Origin: Micromonospora sp. M71_S20 | Lineage (GTDB): Bacteria > Actinomycetota > Actinomycetes > Mycobacteriales > Micromonosporaceae | Assembly: GCF_003664255.1 (NCBI RefSeq) | Contig: NZ_RCCV01000001.1 | Span: 2,294,001-2,358,000, forward strand | Length of the DNA stretch: 64,000 nucleotides | Reading direction: 5' to 3' | Shown: positions 32,840 to 41,817 of the stretch, one piece after another | Layout of the letters: each line of letters opens with the position of its first letter | Position numbering within the stretch: position 1 is the first letter of the stretch | Notes under the pieces: generated by a model | The model's input: the letters and a program-made list of their open reading frames with translations, nothing else | Databases searched by the model: none | What the model was told of the DNA's origin: nothing | Position numbers and translations under genes: made by a program

Positions 32840-33622
32840 TCAGGTGAGGAGGACGGCCAGGGCGGCGAGGGTGCCGAGGACGAGGAACGGGCCGAAGGGG
32901 AGGTGGCTGCGCCAGCCGACCCGGCGGGCGGCCAGCAGCGCGACGCCGACCAGCCCGGACAGCAGCAGGGCGAACGCCAGCCCGGCGACCAGCGCCGCCC
33001 AGCCGTACCAGCCCAGCAGCGCGCCGACGCCGAGCGCCAGCTTGGCGTCGCCGAGGCCGAAGCCGCGCCGGCCGAGCAGCAACGTGGTGGTGGCGAAGAA
33101 AAGCGCCAGCGCGACGCCGGCGGCGGTGGCGCGCAGCCAGGGTGCCGGACCGGCCCCGGCCAGGGCGGCCAGCCCCAGCAGCAGCCAGGTGCCGGCCGCG
33201 GCGGGCAGGGTGAGCCGGTCCGGCAGCCGGCGCACAGCCGCGTCGACGAAGACCAGCGGGACCGCCCAGCCCAGCCACCAGGCCGTGGCGGCCAGCACGG
33301 TGGCGGGCGGCCCGAGCAGCACCAGCGCCCCGACGGCCGCCGCGACGGCGAGTTCCACCGTGCCGGGCGGCGGGCCGACGCGCGCCCCGCACCGCCCGCA
33401 CCGCGCCGTGGGGCCCAGCGCCGGCCAGGGCCGGGCCAGCCCGACCGGGGCGCCGCACGCGTCGCACCCGGTCCGGGTCGCCACCCCCGGCGGTACGGCG
33501 TGCCGGATCACGGCGAGCCGGAGCGCCGGGGCGAGCGCGAGCACGGCCAGCAGCCGAGCCCCGCGCGCGGCGGCCTTCGGTGCGGTCGGCTCCGCCACGG
33601 CCGGCGGCCCGGTCAGCGCCAC
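32840..33622 (-). CDS. Prepilin peptidase (A24 family, TadV/PilD-like)
   Basis: About 260 residues. Helix 1 with LLAVLALAPALRLAVIRHAVPPG is typical; CDACGAPVG and CGRCGARVG form the zinc site of the large PilD-type loop. The catalytic Asp pair is in VDAAVRRLPDRLT and FGLGDAKLALG. It cleaves and may N-methylate Flp prepilins at the membrane. It faces away from the tad operon whose pilin at 40604 is the likely substrate. The start is uncertain: GTG 33622 has GGGGGG seven bases ahead, and GTG 33598 is possible. Confidence 0.9.
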   Translation of the reverse strand: MALTGPPAVAEPTAPKAAARGARLLAVLALAPALRLAVIRHAVPPGVATRTGCDACGAPVGLARPWPALGPTARCGRCGARVGPPPGTVELAVAAAVGALVLLGPPATVLAATAWWLGWAVPLVFVDAAVRRLPDRLTLPAAAGTWLLLGLAALAGAGPAPWLRATAAGVALALFFATTTLLLGRRGFGLGDAKLALGVGALLGWYGWAALVAGLAFALLLSGLVGVALLAARRVGWRSHLPFGPFLVLGTLAALAVLLT

Positions 33623-34008
33623 GATCGCCCCCCGGAGGCCGGCGCCGGCGGCGACCACGCTGGGTAGTGCGTCGACTGTCGGCCGGTAACGGGCGGAACG
33701 GCCCGCACCCCTGCCCCATGAAGCGCGGCACAGCGCGCGGAAATGGCGCGTCCACATAGGCGGGAATCCCATCTTGGCGAAATGTCGATGCGTCGGCGCG
33801 GGGGACGGATCGGACCAGACGCCACGTCCGGGACAACCGCCCGCCACCGCGACGACACCTCCCCGACCGCGCGCGCTTCCCACGCCGCCGCCCCACCGAT
33901 CCGCGCCGCCCGACCCGTCCGCACCAGCCGACACCACCCGCCGCCACCACCTGTCATCACTCACAGTATCCAGATGAATTGCCTCTGTTGCATCGGCGAG
34001 CGTCAGCC

Positions 34009-34014
34009 TATGCT
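34009..34014 (+). promoter_or_regulatory. Candidate -10 box of the tad operon
   Basis: TATGCT with a weak TGTTGC 17 bp upstream (33986-33991) gives transcription from about 34021, leaving a 180-base leader before 34201. Confidence 0.4.
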
Positions 34015-34020
34015 CGCCCC

Positions 34021-34074
34021 TTGGGTGTGGTGCAACCCAAAGCGAAAAGACGGGACGACGCGGGACATCGCTTT
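34021..34074 (+). promoter_or_regulatory. Structured 5' leader of the tad operon
   Basis: TTGGGT/ACCCAA (34021-34026 with 34035-34040) forms a hairpin. AAAGCGA (34039-34045) pairs with TCGCTTT (34068-34074), enclosing a purine-rich segment with repeated CGGGAC. I could not match it to the c-di-GMP-I, c-di-AMP or other riboswitch consensus. Confidence 0.4.
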
Positions 34075-34200
34075 TGCAGAGATCAGCAACGGCAAATGCA
34101 TCGGCGCTTATCGACAGGACCGGATGGCCCCATCCGGTCGCGCCGTCGCATGCCCGGAGGCCGCCATGCCGGCCCCGGGCGGCCACCGAGGAGGCACGAC

Positions 34201-34767
34201 GTGCGCGGACGGCGGTTCAGCCGATGGGCAACCTGCCTGCTCGCCATCGCGGCGCTCGGCGCGGCCCCGGCCTGCGGCGCCGAGCCCGGAACGGCCCCCC
34301 GGGCGGCGACCGCCGGGGACGCTCCCGCCCCCACCCACCGGGCCGCCGACGAACAGGCGGCGAAGAAGGCGGCGCTGGCCGCGTACGCCGGATATCTCGC
34401 CGCCTCCCGCAAGGCGAGCGGGCGCGGCGACCCCCACCATCCGGAGCTGTCCCGGTTCCTCGCCGACCCGCTGCTGACCCGGGTCCGGCTGACCATCCGC
34501 AAGGCGAAGGAGCACGGCGCGATGCGTACCGGCACGTTGGTCTCCGACCCCACCGTGACCTCGGTGAGCCTGGATTCGAGCCCGCCCACGGTGGAGATCC
34601 AGGACTGCCTGGACGCCACCGGCTACCGGCTGGTCTACGCCAGGGACAAGCGGGTCGTGCCCGGCACCGGCGGAACGCGGCACCTGGCCACCGCCACCGC
34701 CACCCGCTTCCCGGACGGTCGCTGGCTGATCAGCGCCGGCGCCGCCCACGAGGACCTGCCGTGCTGA
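34201..34767 (+). CDS. Tad-locus exported protein, possible lipoprotein
   Basis: 188 residues. A basic start then hydrophobic CLLAIAALGAAPAC gives a signal with an imperfect lipobox (APAC). After a Pro/Ala linker, a mature domain has EQAAKKAALAAYAGYLAASRKAS, DPTVTSVSLDSSPPTVEIQDCLDATGYRLVY and TATRFPDGRWLISAGA, an NTF2-like arrangement. GAGGAGG at 34188-34194 sets GTG 34201. First gene of the tad run, overlapping the next by seven bases. Confidence 0.8.
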   Translation: MRGRRFSRWATCLLAIAALGAAPACGAEPGTAPRAATAGDAPAPTHRAADEQAAKKAALAAYAGYLAASRKASGRGDPHHPELSRFLADPLLTRVRLTIRKAKEHGAMRTGTLVSDPTVTSVSLDSSPPTVEIQDCLDATGYRLVYARDKRVVPGTGGTRHLATATATRFPDGRWLISAGAAHEDLPC

Positions 34768-35747
34768 CGCGGGCGGGACGGGCCACCGGGCCGGACTTCG
34801 TCCGTACCGCCGACGGTGGCGGCCGGAGCGGGACGGCCCGCCGGTCGCTCGCGGGCGTCGGCCTGGCCCTGCTGCTGGCGCTCGGGGCGGCCGTGCCCGC
34901 GATCGCCGCGCAACGCGCGGACCCCGGCGCGGAGTGCCCGCCGGGGCAGAGCGACTGCAGCGTCTGGGACGACGATCCCGGCGCCCCGGGCGATCCCGGC
35001 GGCGGCGGGGACGACGGCGGGGGCGGTGACCCGGGCGGCGGGGGCGGCAGCGCCAGGTGCCAGTGGAACGGCCGCACCGTCAAGTGCTACGACAGCGTGC
35101 TCGGCTGGTTCAACAACGGCGACGGCTGCTACTACAAGCTCGCCGAACCGCAGCCGGAGGCCCCCGAGGGCCAGCAGTGGTACGTGCGCACCTGTAACGG
35201 CGGCGACCTCGGCTCCCAGACCACCGTCCTGCGCGACGCCCCGCCGCCTGGCTTCGGCGCGCCGCCCGACCCGGAGGAACTCGCCCGGCGGGCGCTGGCG
35301 AAGATCACCATCGCGGCGCCCCGGATCGCGGTCGCCCCCCGCCGCAGCAACGGTCCCGGACTGGTCGGGCTGCCGGTCTGGATGTGGGGCCGCAACGACG
35401 ACCGGAAGTACTTCGGGCCGACCCAGGAGGCGTCGGAGAGCGAGCGGGGCCTGACCGTACGGATCGAGGCCAAGTTCGACCGGATCGTCTGGAACATGGG
35501 CAACGGCCGCAAGGTCACCTGCTCCGGCGCCGGTACGCCGTACCGGGCCGACGGCCCGCTCGCCGGCCGCCCCTCCCCCGACTGCGGCTACCAGGGCTAC
35601 CCGAAGGCCGGCGACTACCGGGTGCGGGCCACGACCTACTGGACGGTCACCTGGGCGGGCGGCGGCCAGAGCGGCGTCATCCCGGTCAACCGGACCACGG
35701 GAACGGTCCCGGTCCGGATCAACGAGCTACAGGTGGTGGCCCAGTGA
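34761..35747 (+). CDS. Secreted tad-locus protein with Gly/Asp linker
   Basis: 328 residues. A signal anchor (SLAGVGLALLLALGAAVPAIA) ends near residue 48. A linker of Gly, Asp and Pro follows (about 65-95), then Cys-containing CQWNGRTVKCYDSVLGWFNNG, GDGCYYKLAEPQPE, and a C-terminal all-beta domain with YWTVTWAGGGQSG. Homologues in Streptomyces and Micromonospora tad loci are often labelled 'ATP/GTP-binding protein' with no P-loop; none is visible here. GTG 34761. Probably an extracytoplasmic pilus accessory factor. Confidence 0.8.
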   Translation: MLTRAGRATGPDFVRTADGGGRSGTARRSLAGVGLALLLALGAAVPAIAAQRADPGAECPPGQSDCSVWDDDPGAPGDPGGGGDDGGGGDPGGGGGSARCQWNGRTVKCYDSVLGWFNNGDGCYYKLAEPQPEAPEGQQWYVRTCNGGDLGSQTTVLRDAPPPGFGAPPDPEELARRALAKITIAAPRIAVAPRRSNGPGLVGLPVWMWGRNDDRKYFGPTQEASESERGLTVRIEAKFDRIVWNMGNGRKVTCSGAGTPYRADGPLAGRPSPDCGYQGYPKAGDYRVRATTYWTVTWAGGGQSGVIPVNRTTGTVPVRINELQVVAQ

Positions 35748-35802
35748 GCGCGAGGAGTGAGCCGGTCTTGCGAGCCCCGCAGTCGCGAACGGACATGGTC
35801 CG

Positions 35803-36462
35803 GTGAGTGTGGCGACCCGGAACGGAACCGGGCCGGTGGACGCGCCGGTCGCCCCGCCCCGGGTGGTGCGGCAGCGCCGGATGCGGCCCGGGCTGCTCGG
35901 CCTGGCCGTGCTGCTGATCGCCCTCGGCGGCCTGGGAGCGGCGTTCGCGGTCACCTCGGTACGCGCCACCGGCAGCTACCTGGCGGTGGCCCGGCCGGTC
36001 GAGGTCGGCCGGCAGGTCAGCGCCGACGACCTGGTCCCTGTGCAGGTGGCCGGTGGTCAGGGGCTCTCCCCGGTGCCCGCCGGCCGGCTCGACGAGGTGG
36101 TCGGCAAGCGGGCCGCCGTGTCGCTGACCCCCGGCACGCTGCTGACCATGGCCCAGCTCACCGACGACCCGCTGCTCGGGCCCGGCCAGCAGCAGCTCGC
36201 GCTGGGCCTGAGCCCCGCCGAGGTGCCCGCCCGCAGGCTCCACCCCGGCGACAAGATCCTGCTGGTGAGCACGCCGGACGGCGACGACGACCGTCCGGCG
36301 GGCGCCGCCACCCGGTTCGAGGCGACGGTCATCGACGCCGTCACCTCGGACGACGACGACGAGGTGGTGGTCTACCTGGCGCTCGCCGTCCGGGACGTGC
36401 CGGCCGTCGTCGCGCTGTCCAGCCAGGAGCGGATCGCCCTCGTACTGACCGAGGCGGCCTGA
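35803..36462 (+). CDS. cpaB: CpaB/RcpC-like SAF-domain pilus protein
   Basis: 219 residues. One N-terminal membrane helix (LLGLAVLLIALGGLGAAFAV) and a SAF domain (YLAVARPVEVGRQVSADDLVPVQV, LDEVVGKRAAVSLTPGTLLTMAQL). CpaB proteins assist Flp pilus assembly at the cell surface. GTG start; three bases before the ATPase gene (spacing to 36465). The bulk of the protein is outside. Confidence 0.88.
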   Translation: MSVATRNGTGPVDAPVAPPRVVRQRRMRPGLLGLAVLLIALGGLGAAFAVTSVRATGSYLAVARPVEVGRQVSADDLVPVQVAGGQGLSPVPAGRLDEVVGKRAAVSLTPGTLLTMAQLTDDPLLGPGQQQLALGLSPAEVPARRLHPGDKILLVSTPDGDDDRPAGAATRFEATVIDAVTSDDDDEVVVYLALAVRDVPAVVALSSQERIALVLTEAA

Positions 36463-36464
36463 CC

Positions 36465-37265
36465 GTGGCGATCATCGCGCTGGTGGCGGCGAAGGGCTCC
36501 CCGGGCGTCACCACCACCGCCCTGGCCTGCGCCCTGACCTGGCACCGGCGGCTGGTGCTCGCCGAGTGCGACCCGGCCGGCGGATCGATCCTCGCCGGCT
36601 ACCTGGGCGGCGCGCTCGACGGTCCCCGGGGCATCGGCGAGCTGGCGGTCGGCGAGTTGCGCGCCGGCAACCTGGAGTCGGCGTTCTGGTCGCAACTGGT
36701 CGACCTCGACGCGCCGAAGCGGGAGCGGCTGCTGCTGCCCGGCGTCGTCGATCCCGCCCAGGCCGGCAGCGTCACCCCACTCTGGCAGCGGTTCGCCGAC
36801 TTCTTCGGCGGCCTGGAGGGCGGCGACCCGCCGTACGACGTGGTGGTGGACTGCGGGCGGCTGCACGTCGTCGGTCCACCGTGGCCGATCCTGCGCGCCG
36901 CCTCGGTGGTGCTGCTGGTCAGCGGCGCCCGGCTCCCCGACCTCTCCGGCACCCGGGCCATGGCCAGGACGATCGAGCGGGACTTCGCCGAGCACCGGGT
37001 GCCGCCGGGCACCCTGCGGCTGCTGCTGGTCGGTGACGGCCACGGCAGCGGCGAGATCAGCAAGGCGCTGCGACTGCCGGTCATCGCCCGGATGCCGCAC
37101 GATCCGCGTACGGCCGAGGTGCTCGGCCTCGGCGGCACCGTGCGGGCCGGTCGGCCCCTGATGCGCGCGGCCGGGGCCCTGGAGGTGCCGGTCGGGGCGC
37201 TGCTGGAACGCCGGCGCGCCCGGCTGGCCTGGCCCGTGTCGCAGGGGGTGCCGGGTGCGGTTTGA
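36465..37265 (+). CDS. CpaE/TadZ-like ParA-family ATPase
   Basis: 266 residues. Deviant Walker A KGSPGVTTTALA near residue 9, LAECDPAGGS as the second motif and VVVDCGRLH as Walker B region. TadZ/CpaE proteins place the pilus machine at the pole; here the N-terminal receiver-like domain of proteobacterial TadZ is missing, as usual in actinobacteria. GTG 36465; overlaps tadA by 11 bases. Confidence 0.88.
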   Translation: MAIIALVAAKGSPGVTTTALACALTWHRRLVLAECDPAGGSILAGYLGGALDGPRGIGELAVGELRAGNLESAFWSQLVDLDAPKRERLLLPGVVDPAQAGSVTPLWQRFADFFGGLEGGDPPYDVVVDCGRLHVVGPPWPILRAASVVLLVSGARLPDLSGTRAMARTIERDFAEHRVPPGTLRLLLVGDGHGSGEISKALRLPVIARMPHDPRTAEVLGLGGTVRAGRPLMRAAGALEVPVGALLERRRARLAWPVSQGVPGAV

Positions 37266-38790
37266 ACCGGTCTCCGGCGACCCGCGCCGGCAGCCGCCCG
37301 GCGCCCCCTCCACGGCGCCGCCGCTGACCCCGCCCAACGGCCGGCACCACCCCGCCCCGCTGCCGGTGCCGGTCACCGCGCCGCGGCCGGAGCAGCCGCC
37401 GCCCCGGCCCCGGGTCGACTTCCAGGTGGTCCGCGAGCTGCGCCGGGAGCTCAGCGAGCGGCTCGCCCTGTGGCAGCGCGGCCGGGAGTTCACCGTCGAC
37501 GAGGAGGACACCGAGCGCGCCCGGCTCGCGGTGACGGTGGTCGCCGAGTACGCCGACGCGGTGCGCCGGGCCGGCACCCCGATGGCGGCCGGCGAGGAGC
37601 GGCTCCTGCTCGACCAGGTGACCGCCGAGCTGGCCGGGCTCGGCCGCCTCCAGACGCTGCTGGTCGACGACACCATCGAGGAGGTGCACATCCTCGGCTG
37701 CGACCAGGTGCGCGTCACCCGCCACGGCGGCGGGGTCGACTGGGTGGAGCCGATCGCCGACAGCGACGACGAGCTGGTGGAGATCCTCCAGGCGGCGGCC
37801 CGCCGGGCCGGGGCCACCGAACGCTCGCTGTCGACCTCCAAGCCCACCCTCGACCTGCAACTGCCAGACGGCAGCCGGCTCGCCGCGGTGTTCCTGGTCA
37901 GCCACCGCCCGTACGCGGTGATCCGCAAGCACAACACGCTGGACGTGAGCCTCGACGACCTCGCCGGGGGCCGGGGTGACCTGGACGAGATGATCGACCC
38001 GCTGGTGCGCGACTTCCTCCGCGCTTCCATGCGCGCCGGGCTGAACATCATGGTGGCCGGCCTCGCGGGCGCCGGGAAGACCACCGTCATCCGGGCGCTG
38101 ATGGACGAGATCCCGGCCGACGAGCCGTACGTGCTGCTGGAGGAGAGCCGCGAGCTGCTGCCGGCCCGCCGCCGGCTCAAGCACCGGGCGGTGATGAGCT
38201 TCGAGTCCCGGGAGGGGCACGGCGAACGCGGGGCGGACGGCCGCCCGGCCGGCGAGGTGAGCATCGCCGACCTGATCCCGGTCTCCCTGCGGATGGGCGT
38301 GCTGCGGATCATCGTCGGGGAGGTCCGGTCCCGGGAGATCGTCCCGATGCTCCAGGCCATGACGACCAGCCGCGGCTCGATGTGCACCATCCACGCGCGT
38401 ACGCCCGCCGGAGTGAGCGAGCGGATCATCGAGCTGGCGCTCGCGCACGGCCGGGAGATGACCGTCGACCAGGCCCGCCGGATGGCCGGCAACGCGCTCG
38501 ACCTGATCGTCTACGTCACCGTCGAGGACGAGACCGCGATCGGCGGGCGCAAGCACCGCTTCGTCTCGCACGTCGAGGAGGTCATCGGCGTCGGCGACGG
38601 CAACCGGATCACCACCACCCAGGTGTTCGGGCCCGGGCCGGACGGGCGGGCCGTACCCCGGCACCTGCCCGAGCGGGTGCGCGCCCAGCTCCTCCGGGTC
38701 GGCTACGACGCCCGGCTGCTGAGCCGGTGGATCGAGGCCGGCACGGGCGCGTGGCGGCGGCCCCGGCACACCCGGCTCGGACGGCGGTGA
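37255..38790 (+). CDS. tadA: TadA/CpaF secretion ATPase
   Basis: 511 residues. A Pro-rich N-terminus, then the T2SS-E/VirB11-type ATPase: LDQVTAELAGLGRLQTLLVDDTIEEV, LPDGSRLAAVFLVSHRP, Walker A LAGAGKTT (about 268-275), an Asp box VLLEESRELLP, and Walker B VLRIIVGEVRSREIVPMLQAM. It powers assembly of Flp pili with TadB and TadC. GTG start within the previous gene. Confidence 0.95.
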   Translation: MRFEPVSGDPRRQPPGAPSTAPPLTPPNGRHHPAPLPVPVTAPRPEQPPPRPRVDFQVVRELRRELSERLALWQRGREFTVDEEDTERARLAVTVVAEYADAVRRAGTPMAAGEERLLLDQVTAELAGLGRLQTLLVDDTIEEVHILGCDQVRVTRHGGGVDWVEPIADSDDELVEILQAAARRAGATERSLSTSKPTLDLQLPDGSRLAAVFLVSHRPYAVIRKHNTLDVSLDDLAGGRGDLDEMIDPLVRDFLRASMRAGLNIMVAGLAGAGKTTVIRALMDEIPADEPYVLLEESRELLPARRRLKHRAVMSFESREGHGERGADGRPAGEVSIADLIPVSLRMGVLRIIVGEVRSREIVPMLQAMTTSRGSMCTIHARTPAGVSERIIELALAHGREMTVDQARRMAGNALDLIVYVTVEDETAIGGRKHRFVSHVEEVIGVGDGNRITTTQVFGPGPDGRAVPRHLPERVRAQLLRVGYDARLLSRWIEAGTGAWRRPRHTRLGRR

Positions 38791-38796
38791 CCGGAG

Positions 38797-39699
38797 GTGC
38801 TGGACAACGTCGAAATCGTCGCGGTGGCCTCCGGTGCCGCCTGCGTGGCCGGGCTGCTGCTGGCGGTCGTCGCGCTCGTCGGCACCCGCCGGCCTCCCGG
38901 CGGCCGGCCCGGCGCGGGCCGTGGGATCGACCGGCTCTGGAAGGGCCCGGGCACCACGCCGCGCGAGCAGCGGGCCCACCAGGCGCTGCTCGTCGCCGCC
39001 CTGGTCGCGGGCGCGCTGGCCTTCCTGGTCACCGGCCTGCCGGTCGTCGGCCTGCTGGTCGCGGTGGCCGTCCCGGGCACCCCGTGGCTGTTCTCCGTCG
39101 GCAAGGCCGAGCAGCGGGCCATCGCCCGCATCGAGGCGGTCGGCGAGTGGACCCGCCGGCTCAAGGACGTCTCCGCCACCGGCCAGGGACTCCAGCAGAC
39201 GATCATCGGCACGGTCGCCACCGCGCCCGAGGAGATCCAGGAGGAGGTACGGCTGCTCGCCGCCCGCCTCCAGGCCGGCTGGCTGGCCCGCTCCGCGCTG
39301 CTCGCCTTCGCCGACGAGATCGGCGACCCGGTCTGCGACCAGGTGGTGGCCGCGCTGATCCTGCACGTGACCGACCGGGGCGAACGCCTCGGCGACGTGC
39401 TCGGCTCGATCGCCGGAGCGGCGGCGGCCGAGGTGGCCACCCGCCGGGAGATCGAGGCGAAGCGCACCCAGCCCCGCTTCGCGGTCCGTTTCCTCACCGG
39501 GATGACCCTGGCCACCGTCGCGTACGGGCTGCTCAACACCGAGTACATCAGCCCGTACGGCACGCCCTTCGGGCAGCTCGTGATGGCGGCGCTCGGCGCG
39601 GCCTTCGTCGGCCTGCTGGCCTGGGTGCGGTCGATGAGCCAGCCCCGCCGGCCGGCACGCTTCCTGCCCGCCCCGGACCCGGAGGAGGTGCTCGCGTGA
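38797..39699 (+). CDS. tadB: TadB-like type II secretion F-domain protein
   Basis: 300 residues, membrane helices near 5-28, 65-105, 245-260 and 265-285. The cytosolic GspF-like domain has SATGQGLQQTIIGTVATAPEEIQEEV, FADEIGDPVCDQVVAALIL and GERLGDVLGSIA. GTG 38797, six bases after tadA; GTGA overlap with tadC. Confidence 0.93.
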   Translation: MLDNVEIVAVASGAACVAGLLLAVVALVGTRRPPGGRPGAGRGIDRLWKGPGTTPREQRAHQALLVAALVAGALAFLVTGLPVVGLLVAVAVPGTPWLFSVGKAEQRAIARIEAVGEWTRRLKDVSATGQGLQQTIIGTVATAPEEIQEEVRLLAARLQAGWLARSALLAFADEIGDPVCDQVVAALILHVTDRGERLGDVLGSIAGAAAAEVATRREIEAKRTQPRFAVRFLTGMTLATVAYGLLNTEYISPYGTPFGQLVMAALGAAFVGLLAWVRSMSQPRRPARFLPAPDPEEVLA

Positions 39700-40577
39700 A
39701 CGCCGTGATCCTCAACTGGCAGCTCGCCGTCGCCGTCTGCGGCGGGGCGACGGGCGGGCTGGGCGCCTTCCTGGTGGTCCGCGAGCTGGTGCCGGCCACC
39801 CCCGCGCTCGGGCCCGCGCTGCGCCGGCTGCACCAGCCGGCCGGCACCGGGCAGCTCGCCACGCCCGCCGACCGGCGGCTGGAGTGGCTCACCGGGCTGT
39901 CCCGCTGGCTGCGGCCACCGCACCGGCAGCTCGCCCTGATCGACCGGACACCCGAGCAGTACGCCCTGTCGATGCTGCTTTCCGCGCTGATCGGGCTCGC
40001 CGCGCCGACGCTGCTCGGCGTCACCCTGTTCGCCGTCGGCATCCGGCTGCCGGTGGTCGTACCCGTGCTCGGCAGCCTCGGGCTGGCGCTGCTCTGCGCC
40101 CTGATCGCGCACCGGGCGGTGCTGGACCGGGCGGACAAGGCGCGCGACGAGTTCCGCCAGGCGGTCTGCACCTACCTCGACCTGGTCGCCCTCCAGCTCT
40201 CCGCCGCGCACGGGCCCGTGCAGTCGCTGGAGCGGGCGGCGGCGGTCTGCGACGGCTGGGTCTTCGACCGCATCTCCGAGTCGCTGCGGATCGCGCAGAT
40301 GCAGATGCACTCGCCGTGGGACGAGCTTCGCGACCTCGCCGAGCGCATCGGCATCGCGGAACTGGGCGACGTCGGAGCGATCATGCGCTCCTCCGGCAGC
40401 GAGGGCGCGCAGGTGCACGAGACCCTGCGCAGCCGCGCCGACTCGCTGCGCGACCAGATCCGCACCGACAACCTGGCAAGGGCCGAGGGGGTGACCAGCC
40501 GGCTCGACATCCCCGGGGCGCTGCTCGTCTTCGTCCTGCTCGGCTTCGCCGTCTATCCGTTCATCGCCCGCCTGTGA
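39696..40577 (+). CDS. tadC: TadC-like type II secretion F-domain protein
   Basis: 293 residues. Helices at both ends (VCGGATGGLGAFLVVREL and ALLVFVLLGFAVYPFIARL) plus two in the middle; the F domain has VCTYLDLVALQLSAAHGPVQSLERAA, LAERIGIAELGDVGAIMRSSGSEGAQV. Works with TadB as the inner-membrane platform. GTG 39696 in overlap with tadB. Confidence 0.93.
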   Translation: MNAVILNWQLAVAVCGGATGGLGAFLVVRELVPATPALGPALRRLHQPAGTGQLATPADRRLEWLTGLSRWLRPPHRQLALIDRTPEQYALSMLLSALIGLAAPTLLGVTLFAVGIRLPVVVPVLGSLGLALLCALIAHRAVLDRADKARDEFRQAVCTYLDLVALQLSAAHGPVQSLERAAAVCDGWVFDRISESLRIAQMQMHSPWDELRDLAERIGIAELGDVGAIMRSSGSEGAQVHETLRSRADSLRDQIRTDNLARAEGVTSRLDIPGALLVFVLLGFAVYPFIARL

Positions 40578-40603
40578 TCCGACCCCGAGAGAAGGAGCAC
40601 GTC

Positions 40604-40807
40604 ATGTCCGTCATCACCCGCCTGCACGTCGCGCTGTCGACACGCCTGGCCGAGCTGCGCGAGGACGGCGAGCGGGGCGACAGCCCCGTACCGACCGCAG
40701 TGATCATCTTCGGTCTGGTCGCCGTCGCGATGGCGGTCACCGCCGCCGCCCTCGGTGCCGCCAACGACTGGATGGACAACATCCCGACCCACCAGGACCC
40801 GAAGTAA
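40604..40807 (+). CDS. flp: Flp-type pilin
   Basis: 67 residues. After a 25-residue basic/acidic leader comes GDSPVPTAVIIFGLVAVAMAVTAAALGAAN, the hydrophobic pilin helix. Cleavage by the prepilin peptidase is expected after Gly in GERGDS; the usual Glu5 of Flp is not present, which is seen in actinobacterial pilins. AAGGAG at 40592-40597 is the best ribosome site of the operon, fitting a highly expressed subunit. Confidence 0.85.
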   Translation: MSVITRLHVALSTRLAELREDGERGDSPVPTAVIIFGLVAVAMAVTAAALGAANDWMDNIPTHQDPK

Positions 40808-40816
40808 CGCCGGGCC

Positions 40817-41353
40817 GTGCGCCGAGCAGACTCCGTCCCGGGACGCCGGGCGGCCACCGCCGCCCGGCGTCCCGTCCCGGCTGCCGCCGGGCGCCCCGGT
40901 CCGGCCGCCGGCCAGAGCCCTGTGCCGGGTGCCGTCCGGCGCCTTGTGCCGGCCGTCCGGCGGCGGCTCGTGGTTGGCGGGGTCGACCGGGGGGCCAACC
41001 CCGTCGAGTTGGCGGTGGTGATGCCGGTGATCCTGCTGCTGCTCTTCGCCTCGATCCAGACCGCGGCCTGGTTCGTCGCCCGCTCCACCGCGCTCAACGC
41101 CGCGCAGAGCGCGGTCAACGCGCAGCGGCTGCACCAGGCGCCAGCCGGGGCCGGTGAGGCCCGGGCCGTCCGGTTCCTGCGGGCCGCCGGCGGCTGGCTC
41201 GTCGGCTGGGACGATCCCGCACCGAGCTGCCAGACCACCACGACGGAGGTGACCTGCACGGTGCGCGGGCGGTCCCTGTCCGTCGTACCCGGGGTCAGCT
41301 TCCCGGTGCACCAGACCGCGCACGGAACCGTGGAACGGTGGACCACGCCGTGA
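40817..41353 (+). CDS. tadE: TadE-like pseudopilin (1)
   Basis: Up to 178 residues. The TadE core is GANPVELAVVMPVILLLLFASIQTAAWFVARSTALNAAQSAVNAQR with the conserved Glu of the mature start. About 55 Arg/Pro/Ala-rich residues precede it, longer than usual, so the true start may be further downstream than GTG 40817. The C-terminal part has two Cys (SCQTTTTEVTC). Confidence 0.85.
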   Translation: MRRADSVPGRRAATAARRPVPAAAGRPGPAAGQSPVPGAVRRLVPAVRRRLVVGGVDRGANPVELAVVMPVILLLLFASIQTAAWFVARSTALNAAQSAVNAQRLHQAPAGAGEARAVRFLRAAGGWLVGWDDPAPSCQTTTTEVTCTVRGRSLSVVPGVSFPVHQTAHGTVERWTTP

Positions 41354-41817
41354 GCCGTACCGCCGAGCGGGGCTCGGTCTCGATCGAGGTGGCGGTGCTC
41401 GCCCCGGCCTTCATCGCGCTGATCGTGCTGGCCGGCGTCGCCGGGCGTACCGCCGTGGCGGCCGAGGCGATCGACGCCGCCGCCCACGACGCCGCCCGCG
41501 CCGCCTCGATCTCCCGGGACGCCCGCACCGCCCGCGCCGAGGCCCGGGACGCGGCCCGCCGGCAGCTCGGCTGGCGCGGCCTGAACTGCGCCGGCACTCC
41601 CGAGGTGACCTTCAGCGGCGCGGTACGCGGCACCCCCACCAGCTTCGACGCGGCGTTCCGCAGCCCGGCCGGGCAGGACGCCTCGGTCACCGTCCGGGTC
41701 GCGTGCACCGTCTCCTACGGGGACCTGCACCTGTCCGTCCTGCCGGGGATGCCCGCCGGCAAGCGCGTGTCGGCGAGCTTCACGTCGCCGCTGGACCGCT
41801 ACCGGAGCCGGGGATGA
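41350..41817 (+). CDS. TadE/TadF-like pseudopilin (2)
   Basis: 155 residues. GSVSIEVAVLAPAFIALIVLAGVAGRTAVAAEAIDAAAHDAARAAS is the class III pseudopilin N-terminus; two Cys follow (LNCAGTPEVTF and ACTVSYGD). GTG 41350 is chosen for its GTGA overlap with the preceding stop; an in-frame GTG at 41338 is possible. Confidence 0.87.
   Translation: MSRTAERGSVSIEVAVLAPAFIALIVLAGVAGRTAVAAEAIDAAAHDAARAASISRDARTARAEARDAARRQLGWRGLNCAGTPEVTFSGAVRGTPTSFDAAFRSPAGQDASVTVRVACTVSYGDLHLSVLPGMPAGKRVSASFTSPLDRYRSRG

Larger units (their letters stand above)
33623..34200. other. Long intergenic region upstream of the tad operon
   Basis: 578 bases without a credible gene; open frames here have the composition of non-coding shadows. 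The part from about 33950 to 34130 is clearly lower in GC than its surroundings. It holds the promoter and leader listed separately and, on the minus strand, presumably the promoter of the prepilin peptidase gene. Confidence 0.7.

Noticed and set aside
34021..34074. c-di-GMP-I riboswitch before the tad operon
   Set aside because: No GGGCAAACC or GGACGCAAAGCC core is present; kept only as an unassigned leader.
33743..34477. Plus-strand frame spanning the intergenic region before the tad operon
   Set aside because: It crosses the promoter and lipoprotein start in another frame and has low-complexity Arg/Pro/Thr composition.
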